Of a DNA stretch of 64,000 nucleotides, positions 35,171-45,777 are shown piece by piece. Numbering within the stretch: the first letter of the stretch is position 1; each line of letters begins with the position of its first letter. The stretch is from contig CASCGD010000002.1 in NCBI GenBank assembly GCA_949132985.1, positions 18,269 to 82,268 on the forward strand, given 5' to 3'. The notes beneath the pieces were generated by a model, which was not told the origin of the DNA, did not search any database, and saw only the letters and a program-made list of their open reading frames with translations. A program made the position numbers and the translations under genes. Source of the DNA: an uncultured Lachnospiraceae bacterium. GTDB lineage: Bacteria > Bacillota > Clostridia > Lachnospirales > Lachnospiraceae.

Positions 35171-38100
35171 ATGTACGAAAAAATGTTTGAGCCAATTAAA
35201 ATCCGTGGTCTGGAAATGAAAAACCGGGTCGTCTATTCCGCAGCGGGCACAAAATTTTCCGGGAAACAGGGAAGCTTTGTGACGGACAAGCTGATCGATT
35301 ATCACGTAGCCAGGGTAAAGGGCGGCAGCGGACTGAACATCGTTGAGGTATCCAGTGTACATACGCCCAGCGCGCCGCGGAATTTCCTGTCCATCTCCGA
35401 GGACATGTATGTGCCGGGCTTAAAAAAGCTGGTGGACGCTATCCATGAAGCGGGCGGCAAAGCAGCCATCCAGCTCTGGCAGGGCGGCATGGCGGTGGGC
35501 AGCGACCGCACGGCGCAGATTCTGGTGTCAAGCGACACACCCGTCAGCGCCGAGATGACGCTTCCGGCGATCACCCTTGATCAGATGAAGGAGGTCGTGG
35601 ACTGCTTCGGAAAGGCCGCAAAACGGGCAAGCGACTGCGGCTTTGACGCCGTGGAGTTCCACTGCGCGCACAATTATCTCCCTCACTCCTTCTTAAGCGG
35701 CGGCATGAACCGCAGAACGGACGAGTACGGCGGGAGCCTTGAGAACCGGGCGAAGTTCCCGCTGGAATGCATCCGGGCGATCCGCGCGAATCTGCGGGAG
35801 GACATGCCGCTGTTCATGCGCATCGACGCTCAGGATGATTACCTCGAAAACGGCATGACCATCGACGACACCATCACCTTCTGCAACTGGGCGAAGGAGG
35901 CGGGTGTGGACGTGCTCGATGTCTCCAGAGGAAACTTCATCTCCGCAGCGATCAAATATGAGGTTCCCTCCATCGATACACCCCAGGGCTTCAACATCGA
36001 CAATGCCGCAAAAATCCGCCAGGGCACAGGCATGCTCACCATCGGCGTGGGCCGCATCAACACCCCCGACATCGCGGAAAAGGCTCTGGCGGAGGACAAG
36101 GTGGACATGGTGGTCATGTGCAGGGCACAGTACGTTGACCCCGAGTTCTTAAACAAGGTAAAGGACGGCCGTCTGGATGAGATCACCTACTGTATCGGCT
36201 GTGACCAGGGCTGCTACGACGGCTTTGAAAATATGGACGTGCCCCATGTCACCTGTCTGTTAAACCCCGCCATCGGAAGGGAAAAGGAGTGCGCGCTCAT
36301 TCCGGCCAAAAAGTCTGAGACGGTTCTGATCGCCGGAGGCGGCATCGCAGGTCTGAAAGCTGCAATCACTTTAAAGCAGCGGGGACACAATCCTGTGATA
36401 ATGGAAGCAAAGGACACCCTCGGCGGCCAGTTCGTGCTGGCCGGAAAGGCGCCGCGCAAGAAGGAAATGGAGGACGCGGTTGTTCTGATGGCAAAGCAGG
36501 CGAAGAAGCTTGGCGTGGACATCCGTCTGAACACAAAGGTTACCGCAGAAACAATTCAGCAGATGAAGCCGCACACCTTCATAAACGCCATCGGCGCGGC
36601 TCCCCTTATTCCCGACATTCCGGGAACGGATCTGGCGTGCGTCGTCAACTCCCATGAAGTGCTCGCGGGCACAAAGGAGCTTACCGGAAACATTGTCGTC
36701 ATCGGCGGCGGCCTGGTGGGCACGGAGACGGCAGAATTTGCGGCTGCAAGGGGATGTAAGGTAACGATTCTCGAAATGCTCCCGCAAATCGCATCGGATC
36801 TTGGCTCCGTCCGCAAAACCTGCGTGCTGGAAAATGTCTACGCGGCAGGCATTACCCCGGTATGCGAGGCAACGGTTAAGGAGATACAGCCGGGAAAGGT
36901 CATCGCCGAAAAGGGCGGAGAAACCCTCACCTTTGACTGTGATTTCGCAGTGCTTGCCATCGGCTCGAAGGCGCGTTGCGGAAAAGAGCTGGAGGCGGCC
37001 TGCCGCGAAAACGGCGTCGCATACTTTTGCGTCGGCGATGCCTGCGGCGCAAGACGCGCGCTGGTCGCGGTCCGCGAGGCCTTCGACGTGGCGCTCACCT
37101 TTGACCGCGAGGACGTGCGAAGAGATGCCTTAAAGCCGAAAAAACGAGTATTTCTGACCGGAGCATCCGGCACTATGGGACAGGAGACGTTAACGCAGCT
37201 TCTGAACCGTTCCTCCCGCTTCAACGTGCGCGCCATCGTACGCGATTCCGAGAAGAACCGCGCGCTGATGAAAAAATTTGCCTGCCCGGCTCTTGAAATC
37301 GTCTGGGGCGACATGGCGGATTACGACACGATTTTGAGATGCGTCACCGGCTCCGACTATGTGCTCCACATCGGCGCGATGGTCTCCCCCATGGCGGACG
37401 ATTTTCCGAAAGAGACACTCTACACCAATATCGGCTCTACACTGAACATCATCAAGGCCATCAAGGAGCAGGAGGACCCGGACAAGGTGCACTTCGCCTA
37501 TGTAGGAACCGTGGCCATGACCGGACACCGGGCGGACCCGATTCAGTTCGGGCGTGTCGGCGACCCCATCTGCCCGTCGATCTTTGACTACTATGCGCTC
37601 AGCAAGGTATTCTCGGAGATGGCGCTGTTTGACAGCGGCTTAAAGTACTGGGTCAGCATCCGTCAGACCGGACAGCACCCCAGCAACCAGGCCGCGGCCA
37701 GTCTGCCGATTATCACGCACCAGCCGCCCAACAACGTGCTCGAGTGGGCGACCTCCATCGAATCCGGCATCTGCATGGCTAATCTGTGCGAGGACTGGGT
37801 ACCGAAAAGCTTTTGGAGAAAAGCGTACAATTTAAGCAGCGGCGAGGGCTACCGCCTGACGACGTGGGAGCTGATGGATATCAATCTGGGCGCATTCGGT
37901 ATCGGATTAAAGGATATTCAGGATCCGAAGCATATGGCAAAATACAACTTCCACGGCCAATATTATACAGATTCCAAAGCTCTGGACGATATACTCCACT
38001 TCCGCTGCATTCCGGCTGAGCAGTACTGGGAAGGTGTGCGCGAGGAGATGCGCAGAATGAAGAGAAATCCGATGATCGCCGCCATGTTCCCCACGGCTGA

Positions 38101-38641
38101 GCAGATGTTTGAAAACAACAAGCAGATCGGGCACAAACGCATGGGTACTTACTGGATGCTCGAGAACAACGAGGAGGACTGGATAAAAGCATTCTACGGC
38201 TCAAAGGAGCAGGCCGAATCCATCCCTGACTGGGATGCATATGAGCTGTACCACCCGAGTGAGGAAGAGACATTCCTGAATCACGGATACGACGAGTCAA
38301 AGGCTCTGGACGAGCTGACGCTGGAGGATTTGCAGGGCATCGCAAAATTCAGAGGCGGCGAATGTCTGGCGACGGACATCCCGGATATCTACACGCCCAT
38401 CCGCTGGAAGAGTGCAGAAGGCTACGAGTTTGACATGAGCGTCAACGCTGTTGTGCAAGGTGGACACTGGGCACCGGAATGCTTAAAGGAGGCGTGGACC
38501 TACGGCTCGCAGGCAAAGTACAACCCGTTCCTCGGGCAGGTTTGGTGGCCGATTCATCCCGAGACGGATGACTATTCCATCAAAATGGCGTACAGCGCCT
38601 ATGATATCTGCAACGAATTAAAGGAGAAGCTCGGGCTGTAA
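35171..38641 (+). CDS. Three-part fusion: old yellow enzyme, FAD/NAD(P) oxidoreductase, SDR/epimerase
   Basis: 1156 residues. Residues 1-335: FMN TIM barrel of the 2-enoate reductase/BaiCD group (AAIQLWQGGMAVG, VEFHCAHNYLPHSFLS, TDEYGGSLENRAKFPLE). C341, C344, C348 and C362 are the [4Fe-4S] ligands. Residues 383-650: FAD and NAD(P)H Rossmann domains (VLIAGGGIAGLKAA, VVIGGGLVGTETAE). Residues 657-1156: extended SDR (VFLTGASGTMGQ, catalytic Y808-x3-K812). The first two parts reduce activated C=C bonds in 2-enoates, bile-acid or steroid enones; the SDR should act on a hydroxyl/ketone of the same compound. GGGAGGG ribosome site. Substrate unknown; 'NADH' versus 'NADPH' unresolved. Confidence 0.93.
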   Translation: MYEKMFEPIKIRGLEMKNRVVYSAAGTKFSGKQGSFVTDKLIDYHVARVKGGSGLNIVEVSSVHTPSAPRNFLSISEDMYVPGLKKLVDAIHEAGGKAAIQLWQGGMAVGSDRTAQILVSSDTPVSAEMTLPAITLDQMKEVVDCFGKAAKRASDCGFDAVEFHCAHNYLPHSFLSGGMNRRTDEYGGSLENRAKFPLECIRAIRANLREDMPLFMRIDAQDDYLENGMTIDDTITFCNWAKEAGVDVLDVSRGNFISAAIKYEVPSIDTPQGFNIDNAAKIRQGTGMLTIGVGRINTPDIAEKALAEDKVDMVVMCRAQYVDPEFLNKVKDGRLDEITYCIGCDQGCYDGFENMDVPHVTCLLNPAIGREKECALIPAKKSETVLIAGGGIAGLKAAITLKQRGHNPVIMEAKDTLGGQFVLAGKAPRKKEMEDAVVLMAKQAKKLGVDIRLNTKVTAETIQQMKPHTFINAIGAAPLIPDIPGTDLACVVNSHEVLAGTKELTGNIVVIGGGLVGTETAEFAAARGCKVTILEMLPQIASDLGSVRKTCVLENVYAAGITPVCEATVKEIQPGKVIAEKGGETLTFDCDFAVLAIGSKARCGKELEAACRENGVAYFCVGDACGARRALVAVREAFDVALTFDREDVRRDALKPKKRVFLTGASGTMGQETLTQLLNRSSRFNVRAIVRDSEKNRALMKKFACPALEIVWGDMADYDTILRCVTGSDYVLHIGAMVSPMADDFPKETLYTNIGSTLNIIKAIKEQEDPDKVHFAYVGTVAMTGHRADPIQFGRVGDPICPSIFDYYALSKVFSEMALFDSGLKYWVSIRQTGQHPSNQAAASLPIITHQPPNNVLEWATSIESGICMANLCEDWVPKSFWRKAYNLSSGEGYRLTTWELMDINLGAFGIGLKDIQDPKHMAKYNFHGQYYTDSKALDDILHFRCIPAEQYWEGVREEMRRMKRNPMIAAMFPTAEQMFENNKQIGHKRMGTYWMLENNEEDWIKAFYGSKEQAESIPDWDAYELYHPSEEETFLNHGYDESKALDELTLEDLQGIAKFRGGECLATDIPDIYTPIRWKSAEGYEFDMSVNAVVQGGHWAPECLKEAWTYGSQAKYNPFLGQVWWPIHPETDDYSIKMAYSAYDICNELKEKLGL

Positions 38642-39163
38642 TCAAACACCCCGCGGCAAGCAACCGGGTATCAATCCTGCAGCGTTGCAGAGCGGCGGGG
38701 TATTTGACCCTCGCCGCAGTCGGCCTTTGTTTACTTTTCTCAGGTCAGGAATGCGCATTTTCTGCGCATTCCGTGAGAACATGATTCAGGTGTGCGGGGC
38801 GATTTTTGCGAAGCAAAATTTGCATATCGCCCCGCATCGTTACTATGAGCGGCTCTTAGGCCGCGAATCGTAACGGTCTTTGGTTAAATGTAAATCGGAT
38901 TCACCTTTTTTCCCTTGATTTCAAAAAAAACAAGTGCTATGGTATTGTTACGGCTGAGATGGACATTTGCATTCCGTGGAAATATATTACTGCAGCGGTT
39001 CAATATCAATGTTTTTACTTGTATAAATTTCTATCTGCTACGTTGTCATCAATCGCTGTGGCACTCGCTGCAGCTCAATCTTTTGCCTTGCAGAATAAAA
39101 ATTGATTCTGCGTAAAATTCATTGATATTTAACCGCCATAGTAATACATACAACACAAAGGCA
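38642..39163 (+). other. Intergenic hairpin array downstream of the fusion gene
   Basis: No gene seen. Hairpins: CCCCGC/GCGGGG around 38648-38701, GGAATGCGCA/TGCGCATTCC at 38748-38772 (the same core as at 31357), TGCGGGGCGAT/ATCGCCCCGCA at 38793-38836, enclosing TTTTGCGAAGCAAAA, and CGTTAC/GTAACG at 38838-38876. The first probably terminates the fusion gene, although no U-tract follows. From 38880 to 39163 the DNA is AT-rich leader of the malic enzyme gene; no promoter is certain (TTGATA at 39124 is a candidate). Confidence 0.6.
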
Positions 39164-39263
39164 GAAACACCCTGCGGGTATACCTGTTTGCCAAAAAGCA
39201 GGCTATTAAGGAGGAAACACCCTGCGGGTATACCTGTTTGCCAAAAAGCAGGCTATTAAGGAG
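39164..39263 (+). repeat. Two tandem 50-bp repeats carrying the Shine-Dalgarno of the malic enzyme gene
   Basis: Exact copies at 39164-39213 and 39214-39263. Each runs through ACCCTGCGGGTATACCTG, a GCC/GGC hairpin and TTAAGGAG. The second copy ends 6 bases before the ATG, so the last repeat supplies the ribosome site. The ACCCTGCGGGTATACCTG block also recurs before the cdaR-like gene. Confidence 0.93.
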
Positions 39264-39269
39264 GAAAAT

Positions 39270-40420
<1,151 letters not shown>

Positions 40421-40424
<4 letters not shown>

Positions 40425-41440
40425 GCGGGCAGGCAGGCCGCAGGGAGCAGGCACAAGACGCATTTCCCCTGCCAAAGCATCCGCCCTCAGGCGGGATCGG
40501 CAGGCAGGCACCGCGCTGGGGCGAAAAGCCCTACCACAGCCTGGATTTCCACCTAAAGCAGCACTTCGGGGAAAAAGTGTACCGACTCTCCCTAAACGGC
40601 GGCTTCTCCTGCCCGAACCGGGACGGCACACGCGGCACATCCGGCTGTCTCTTTTGCAGTGCAGGAGGCTCCGGCGACTTTGCGGCGGATCAGGGGCTTC
40701 CCATCCCTGCACAGCTTGTGCAGGCGCGGGAAAAAATTGCCGCCAAGACAAACGCCCGCCTCTTTATCGCCTACTTTCAGGCGTACACGAACACCTACGC
40801 AAATACCGGCTATCTGCGCCGTGTTTTTTCCGAGGCGCTTGCACCGCCCGATATCGCCGCGCTCTCCATTGCGACCCGGGCGGACTGCCTTGGCGACGAA
40901 GTGCTCGACCTGCTTAGCGCGCTGCGGGAAACCTTTCACAAGCCTATATGGGTGGAGCTGGGCGTTCAGAGCACCTTCGATGAGACCTTAAGCCGCATGG
41001 CCTGCGGCTTTTCCTATGCCGACTGCCGGCGGGCGATTATGCATTTGCATAACAGAGAAATTCCCGTTGTCGCACATCTGATTCTCGGACTGCCCGGTGA
41101 GACAAAGGAAATGATGCTCACATCACTCTCACGCGTCTGCCGGTTACCCGTCAACGGGTTAAAGCTGCAGCTGCTCCACGTGCTGGCAGGCACAGGACTG
41201 GCCAGAGAATATGAAAAATCTCCCTTCCCGGTGTTCAAAATGGAGGATTACTGCCAGTTTATCGTTTCCTGCATCGAACGTATTCCGCCTCAAATCGTAC
41301 TGCACCGCATCACCGGAGACGGGCCAAAGAGCCTGCTCATGGCACCTGCATGGAGCGGCGATAAAAAACGCGTGTTAAACCGCATCCATCAGATTTTTTC
41401 TGAGCGCAGCACCTGGCAGGGACGGCTGGCCGAAGACTGA
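40421..41440 (+). CDS. TIGR01212 family radical SAM protein (YhcC-like)
   Basis: 339 residues. Radical SAM cysteines C64, C76 and C79 in FSCPNRDGTRGTSGCLFCS, then YFQAYTNTYA, IATRADCLGDEVLDLL, VELGVQSTFDETLSRM and HLILGLPGETKEMM, the family blocks. Function is unproven in the family, possibly RNA modification by relation to Elp3. The start is uncertain: a GTG overlapping the malic enzyme stop is the only upstream start I see, without a Shine-Dalgarno, and family proteins usually begin near residue 30 here (RWGEKPYHSLDFHL). Confidence 0.88.
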
Positions 41441-41514
41441 GAAACCAAAGACTGCCCGCCTCACCGGAGGCTGCGGCATTTGAACCACTGTTAAAACGGA
41501 ACACGAGGTGAATC

Positions 41515-42030
41515 ATGACTGAACCGATCACGATCTATAAGCTGATGATCCTGGCGCTGCTACAGCGCTCGGACGCGCCCCTCTCCGGGACACAGCTCTC
41601 AGACTTTTTTTTAGAAAAGGAATACACAAACTATTTTACCGTACAGGAAGCCCTGCACGAGCTGGACGAAAGCGCCTTCATCAAAAAAGAGCCGACTCAC
41701 AGCAACACCCACTACTCTGTCACACCCGCAGGCAAGGAAACACTCTCCTTCTTTTCAGATAAGCTCTCTGCGGGAATTTACCAGGACATTGAGGAGTACC
41801 TTATCACAAACCGTCTGGCAATTCAGGAGACCGCCTCTCTTCTGGCCAATTACTATAAGGCCCCCGGCGAGCGCTATGCCGTCCGCTGCCAGCTGAAAGA
41901 GCGCGGCCATTCCCGCATCGACCTGACAGTCACCGTCCAGGATCGGGAGATTGCACAGGCCATCTGCGAAAACTGGAAAAAGCAGAGCACGGACGTCTAT
42001 GAATATCTGATGGATTTGCTTGTCAAATGA
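41515..42030 (+). CDS. DUF4364 family winged-helix protein
   Basis: 171 residues. PITIYKLMILALLQRSDAPLSGTQLSDFFLEKEYTNYFTVQEALHEL is the DUF4364 N-terminal winged helix, with a C-terminal alpha/beta region (residues 110-171). The family occurs in clostridia as a putative PadR-like regulator of unknown target. Start ATG after ACGAGGTGAATC. Confidence 0.88.
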   Translation: MTEPITIYKLMILALLQRSDAPLSGTQLSDFFLEKEYTNYFTVQEALHELDESAFIKKEPTHSNTHYSVTPAGKETLSFFSDKLSAGIYQDIEEYLITNRLAIQETASLLANYYKAPGERYAVRCQLKERGHSRIDLTVTVQDREIAQAICENWKKQSTDVYEYLMDLLVK

Positions 42031-42034
42031 AAAA

Positions 42035-42133
42035 GGGGCTGCCGCACGAAGCAAAGCATATACAAGATATCGTATAAAAGAATGGTTGAATCGAACGATA
42101 TCTTGTATCATGTTTCTTAGTGCGGCAGCTCCC
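42035..42133. terminator. 100-nt nested inverted repeat between convergent DUF4364 and sigH
   Basis: Outer arms GGGGCTGCCGCAC (42035-42047) and GTGCGGCAGCTCCC (42120-42133), inner arms ATACAAGATATCGT (42060-42073) and ACGATATCTTGTAT (42095-42108). It probably ends transcription from both sides. The length and nesting exceed an ordinary terminator and resemble a small palindromic repeat element. Confidence 0.7.
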
Positions 42134-42168
42134 GTAGCTTGAGACAATCCGTTTAAAAATCAAACGGA

Positions 42169-42780
42169 TTACAAGGCTTTTGGCCGTCCCACCTTCCCCC
42201 GAATGCGCTGCAGCGCGTTATCGATGGACTTCGGCGTTTTCCCCAGCTCCTGTGCAATCTGCCGATAGTCCATCCCCTGCAGATACAGATCGCACACCTG
42301 CTTTTCCATCGGGCTTAAAACTGCTGCCAGACGGGAGGAAAAATCCTCATAATTTTCCTGCCGGATCAAAAGGCGCTCAGGATTCTGCTCTCCGTCCGCC
42401 ACCAGCGTATCCCCCACTGTCAGGCCGTTTTCCTCCCCCGTCTCCTCCGAAAAGGAAATATACGAATTTAACGGCACATGCTTGAGACGCTGCGACGCCT
42501 CGATGGCATGATACATCTGACGCCGGATACACAGCCTTGCAAACGTGTAAAAGGACGACTCCTTTTCCGACGAAAAGTCACGGATTGCCTTGAACAGCCC
42601 GATCATTCCCTCCTGAATGAGGTCCTCCTTTTCCGCCCCGATCAGATAGAGGGCATTCGCCTCCCGCGTGACCAGATGCTTATATTTATTACACAGATAA
42701 TCCGTTATACTGTCGTTGCCGCCGGAGAGCTGCGCCAAAAGCTCCTCGTCGCCAACCCCCTCATAGCTATTCTCTTTCAT
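42169..42780 (-). CDS. sigH: RNA polymerase sporulation sigma factor SigH
   Basis: 203 residues. Region 2 (DYLCNKYKHLVTREANALYLIGAEKEDLIQEGMIGLFKAIRDF, about 27-75) and region 4 (LSPMEKQVCDLYLQGMDYRQIAQELGKTPKSIDNALQRIRGK) match SigH of spore formers. It directs early stationary-phase and sporulation genes. It overlaps rlmB by ATGA, the conserved clostridial order cysS-mrnC-rlmB-sigH. Confidence 0.94.
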   Translation of the reverse strand: MKENSYEGVGDEELLAQLSGGNDSITDYLCNKYKHLVTREANALYLIGAEKEDLIQEGMIGLFKAIRDFSSEKESSFYTFARLCIRRQMYHAIEASQRLKHVPLNSYISFSEETGEENGLTVGDTLVADGEQNPERLLIRQENYEDFSSRLAAVLSPMEKQVCDLYLQGMDYRQIAQELGKTPKSIDNALQRIRGKVGRPKAL

Positions 42781-43541
42781 TGATGATCTCCCAGCCGCTG
42801 CCGCACGATCTCATAGGAGAGCACGCCGCAGGCAACCGACGCGTTTAAAGAATCGATATCGCCCTTCATCGGAATCGCCGCTGTCATATCACAGCGCTCC
42901 CGCACCAGCTTGCCGACACCCTCTCCCTCGCTGCCGATCACAACACCGATTGGACCCGTCAGATTCAGGTCGTACATCGGCGTACCTCCCATGTCCGCGC
43001 AGACAAACCACATGCCCTCTTTTTTCAACTCCTCAATCGTTGCGGAAAGGTTCGTCACCTTTGCCACCGGTGTGTAGTTGATGGCTCCGGCGGAAGCCTT
43101 TGCGACGACTGCCGTAAGTCCTGCCGCACGCCGCTTCGGAATAACAACCCCGTGGGCACCTGCCAGATTGGCCGTTCGGATGATGGCACCCAGATTATGA
43201 GGATCCTCGATGCCGTCCAGCAGGATCAAAAAGGGCGCTTCCCCCTTCTGTCTCGCGCGCGCCAGAAGATCCTCCACCTGTGCATAGGCATAGACAGCGG
43301 TCCGGGCAATCACGCCCTGATGCCTTCCGGTTTCCGAGAGCTGGTCCAGGCGCTCCTTCGTCACAAAATCCAGGATCGTATCGTGCTTTCTCGCCTCGCG
43401 GATAATGGTGCGCACCGGCCCGTCCTGACAGCCGTCCAGAACATAGAGCTTGTCCACCGTCTTTCCCGAGCGCAACGCCTCCAAAACGGCGTTGCGCCCC
43501 TCGATCTTTGTCTCCGCTGTCTCGAATTTCATTTCTCCCAT
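42777..43541 (-). CDS. rlmB: 23S rRNA 2'-O-methyltransferase RlmB (SpoU family)
   Basis: 254 residues. N-terminal RNA-binding domain (IEGRNAVLEALRSG) and SPOUT knot motifs: DPHNLGAIIRTANLAGA, VIGSEGEGVG, IPMKGDIDSLNASVACGVLSYE. It methylates a guanosine of 23S rRNA in E. coli; the Gram-positive homolog is assumed similar. AGAGGAG lies 10 bases before the ATG. Confidence 0.92.
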   Translation of the reverse strand: MGEMKFETAETKIEGRNAVLEALRSGKTVDKLYVLDGCQDGPVRTIIREARKHDTILDFVTKERLDQLSETGRHQGVIARTAVYAYAQVEDLLARARQKGEAPFLILLDGIEDPHNLGAIIRTANLAGAHGVVIPKRRAAGLTAVVAKASAGAINYTPVAKVTNLSATIEELKKEGMWFVCADMGGTPMYDLNLTGPIGVVIGSEGEGVGKLVRERCDMTAAIPMKGDIDSLNASVACGVLSYEIVRQRLGDHQ

Positions 43542-43587
43542 GTCTCTTCTGCTCCTCTTATCACAAACATCCGGCCATAAAACCTAT

Positions 43588-43707
43588 TTCCCCGCAGCCG
43601 GGCATCTCCCACACTCTGTTTCACGGTTTTCCCGCAACCGGATAAATCCCGCGCGCTGTTTCACGTTTTTTCCTGCAGCCGGATAAATCCGGTGTGCATT
43701 TTCACGG
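43588..43707. repeat. Three degenerate 40-bp tandem repeats between mrnC and rlmB
   Basis: Units start with CCCGCAGCCGG (43591), CCCGCAACCGG (43631) and CCTGCAGCCGG (43672) and each ends with TTTCACG. The last unit includes the mrnC stop codon. They lie between mrnC and the rlmB ribosome site. Confidence 0.85.
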
Positions 43708-44244
43708 TTCCTGTTCCGGTGCCTCTTCATAAGTCTGCCGCTTCAGACACTGCCGTTTTTTTGCGGAAGGAAAACGCCCGCGCCGGTTGTGCGCCTCCGC
43801 AAACCGCTCCTCCTTTGGCGTATACGAATCCAGTGCCAGTTTCACAAGTTCCATCATGCGCGCCGTCTGGTCCGTCAGATAGAGGTAACCCATGAGCGCC
43901 TCAAACCCGGTAGCCCTGCGGTAATCGCCAACCGAAGCATTTTTTGCCATCGTCGGAGACTTCGCATTGCGCCCGCGCCGATAAACGCGCTCCTCCTCCC
44001 CGCTTAAGTTCGGCAAAAGAATGTCCATCATCTCCGACTGCGCCTCCGCTTTGACGAGCTGGCTCGTCTGGCGGTGCAAAAGCCTGGCCTTCGTGTTCAT
44101 CCGTGCCGTCATGACCGAGCGCACAATCAGCTCGTAAATACCGTCGCCGATGTAGGCCAGCGTCAGCGGATTCACCGTGCGGATATCAGCCTCCTGCGTG
44201 ATTCCGAATTGTTTCTTAATGTATGCATTTAAGCCCGTTTCCAT
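43702..44244 (-). CDS. mrnC: Mini-ribonuclease III
   Basis: 180 residues, RNase III fold without a dsRNA-binding domain. Catalytic-site motifs are [12 protein letters not shown] and [10 protein letters not shown]. It matures 23S rRNA in Bacillus. The C-terminal 35 residues are basic and extended ([17 protein letters not shown]), and the last two codons lie in a repeat. It overlaps cysS by 16 bases. Confidence 0.92.
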   Translation of the reverse strand: METGLNAYIKKQFGITQEADIRTVNPLTLAYIGDGIYELIVRSVMTARMNTKARLLHRQTSQLVKAEAQSEMMDILLPNLSGEEERVYRRGRNAKSPTMAKNASVGDYRRATGFEALMGYLYLTDQTARMMELVKLALDSYTPKEERFAEAHNRRGRFPSAKKRQCLKRQTYEEAPEQEP

Positions 44245-45644
44245 TTTACGCCTTCTCTGGTATCCTCCAGAATAATTCCACGGCTCTTTAACTCATCGCG
44301 AATCTCGTCCGCCCGGGCAAAATTTTTCGCTTTCTTCGCCGCAGTGCGCTCCGAGATCATAGCCTCGATCCAGCTTTCCGTCTCCGTGTCGATTTCCTCT
44401 TCCTGCTCCAGAATAATGCCCAGCACCCCACAGAGCGTCTGCAGCCGTTCATAGAGCTTCTCGAGATACTCCTTGCTGTTCGCCGCGCTGGCATTCGTGT
44501 TGACAAATTTTACCAGCTCAAACACGGCGGATACCGCATCTGCGGTATTTGCATCGTCGTCCATCGCCGCCTCAAATTTTTCCACATAAGCAGCGCTCTC
44601 CTCCCAGGAAGCTTTCTCCCCGTCAGTCATCGTCTGCGCGGAGGCTACCTCCATCTGTCGGCGCAGCGTATCCCCGGCGGTTTTGATGCGCGTGAGACCG
44701 TTTTTCGCCGCCTCCATCAGATCTGCCGAGAAATTCAGCGGACTCCGGTAATGCGCACTCAGCATAAAGAAACGAAGCACCTGCAGGTCATACTTTTCTG
44801 CGATATCCCGCACCGTGAAAAAGTTGCCAAGCGACTTTGACATTTTCTGATTGTTGATATTTAAAAATCCGTTGTGCATCCAGTATTTTGCGAAAGGAAC
44901 GCCGTTGGCCGCCTCCGACTGGGCAATCTCGTTCTCGTGATGAGGAAAGATCAAATCCTCGCCTCCCGCATGAATGTCTATCTCATCACCCAGATAGCGC
45001 TTTGACATGACCGAGCACTCGATGTGCCAGCCGGGCCTGCCTTCGCACCAGGGGGACTCCCAGTAAATCTCCCCCTCCTTTTTCGGCTTCCAGAGCACGA
45101 AATCCAGCGGATCCTCCTTCAGCTCGCCCGTCACCCGGATGTCCCGGTGCCCCGCCTGCAGATCGTCCAGATTTTTGTGGGAGAGCTTTCCGTACTCCGC
45201 AAATTTGCGCGTGCGGTAATATACCGTGCCGTCTGCCGCCGCGTAGGCATAGCCTTTCTCGATCAGCGTGGAAATCATATCGATCATGCCCGAAATCTCA
45301 TTCGTCGCCAGCGGATGGCTCGTCGCAGGCTTAACGTTCATGCCCTCCATATCCTTTTTGCACTCCTCGATATAGCGCTTTGAGATCACGGAAGCGTCCA
45401 CGCCCTCCTCGTTCGCCTTCTTAATAATCTTGTCGTCCACGTCGGTGAAATTAGAGACAAAATTCACCTTGTAGCCTTTGTACTCCAGATAACGCCGGAA
45501 GGTGTCAAAGACGATCATCGGACGCGCATTGCCAATGTGAATCAGATTGTACACGGTGGGGCCGCAGACGTACATACTCACCTTCCCCTCCTCCAAAGGC
45601 ACAAATTCCTCCTTTTGCCTTGTCATTGTATTGAAAATTTTCAT
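44229..45644 (-). CDS. cysS: Cysteinyl-tRNA synthetase
   Basis: 471 residues. HIGH-type motif in IHIGNARPM, zinc Cys in [29 protein letters not shown] and KMSKSLGN are intact. It charges tRNA-Cys. AGGAGGAGAG lies before the ATG. I see no T-box in the 133-base leader (45645-45777). Confidence 0.96.
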   Translation of the reverse strand: MKIFNTMTRQKEEFVPLEEGKVSMYVCGPTVYNLIHIGNARPMIVFDTFRRYLEYKGYKVNFVSNFTDVDDKIIKKANEEGVDASVISKRYIEECKKDMEGMNVKPATSHPLATNEISGMIDMISTLIEKGYAYAAADGTVYYRTRKFAEYGKLSHKNLDDLQAGHRDIRVTGELKEDPLDFVLWKPKKEGEIYWESPWCEGRPGWHIECSVMSKRYLGDEIDIHAGGEDLIFPHHENEIAQSEAANGVPFAKYWMHNGFLNINNQKMSKSLGNFFTVRDIAEKYDLQVLRFFMLSAHYRSPLNFSADLMEAAKNGLTRIKTAGDTLRRQMEVASAQTMTDGEKASWEESAAYVEKFEAAMDDDANTADAVSAVFELVKFVNTNASAANSKEYLEKLYERLQTLCGVLGIILEQEEEIDTETESWIEAMISERTAAKKAKNFARADEIRDELKSRGIILEDTREGVKWKRA

Positions 45645-45777
45645 TGCTCTCTCCTCCTGATCTGCAATTCTTCTTAATTCTGATAACCCGCTCCTTTAAC
45701 GGTTGCGAATCCGAACATCCGATCGTCCGGAATATCCTTTCGTTCCCCCGATATGGAAGCACTGCCGCCACCGCAGC

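Noticed and set aside
45645-45777. T-box leader for cysS
   Set aside because: The gap is only 133 bases and shows no T-box consensus or terminator pair.
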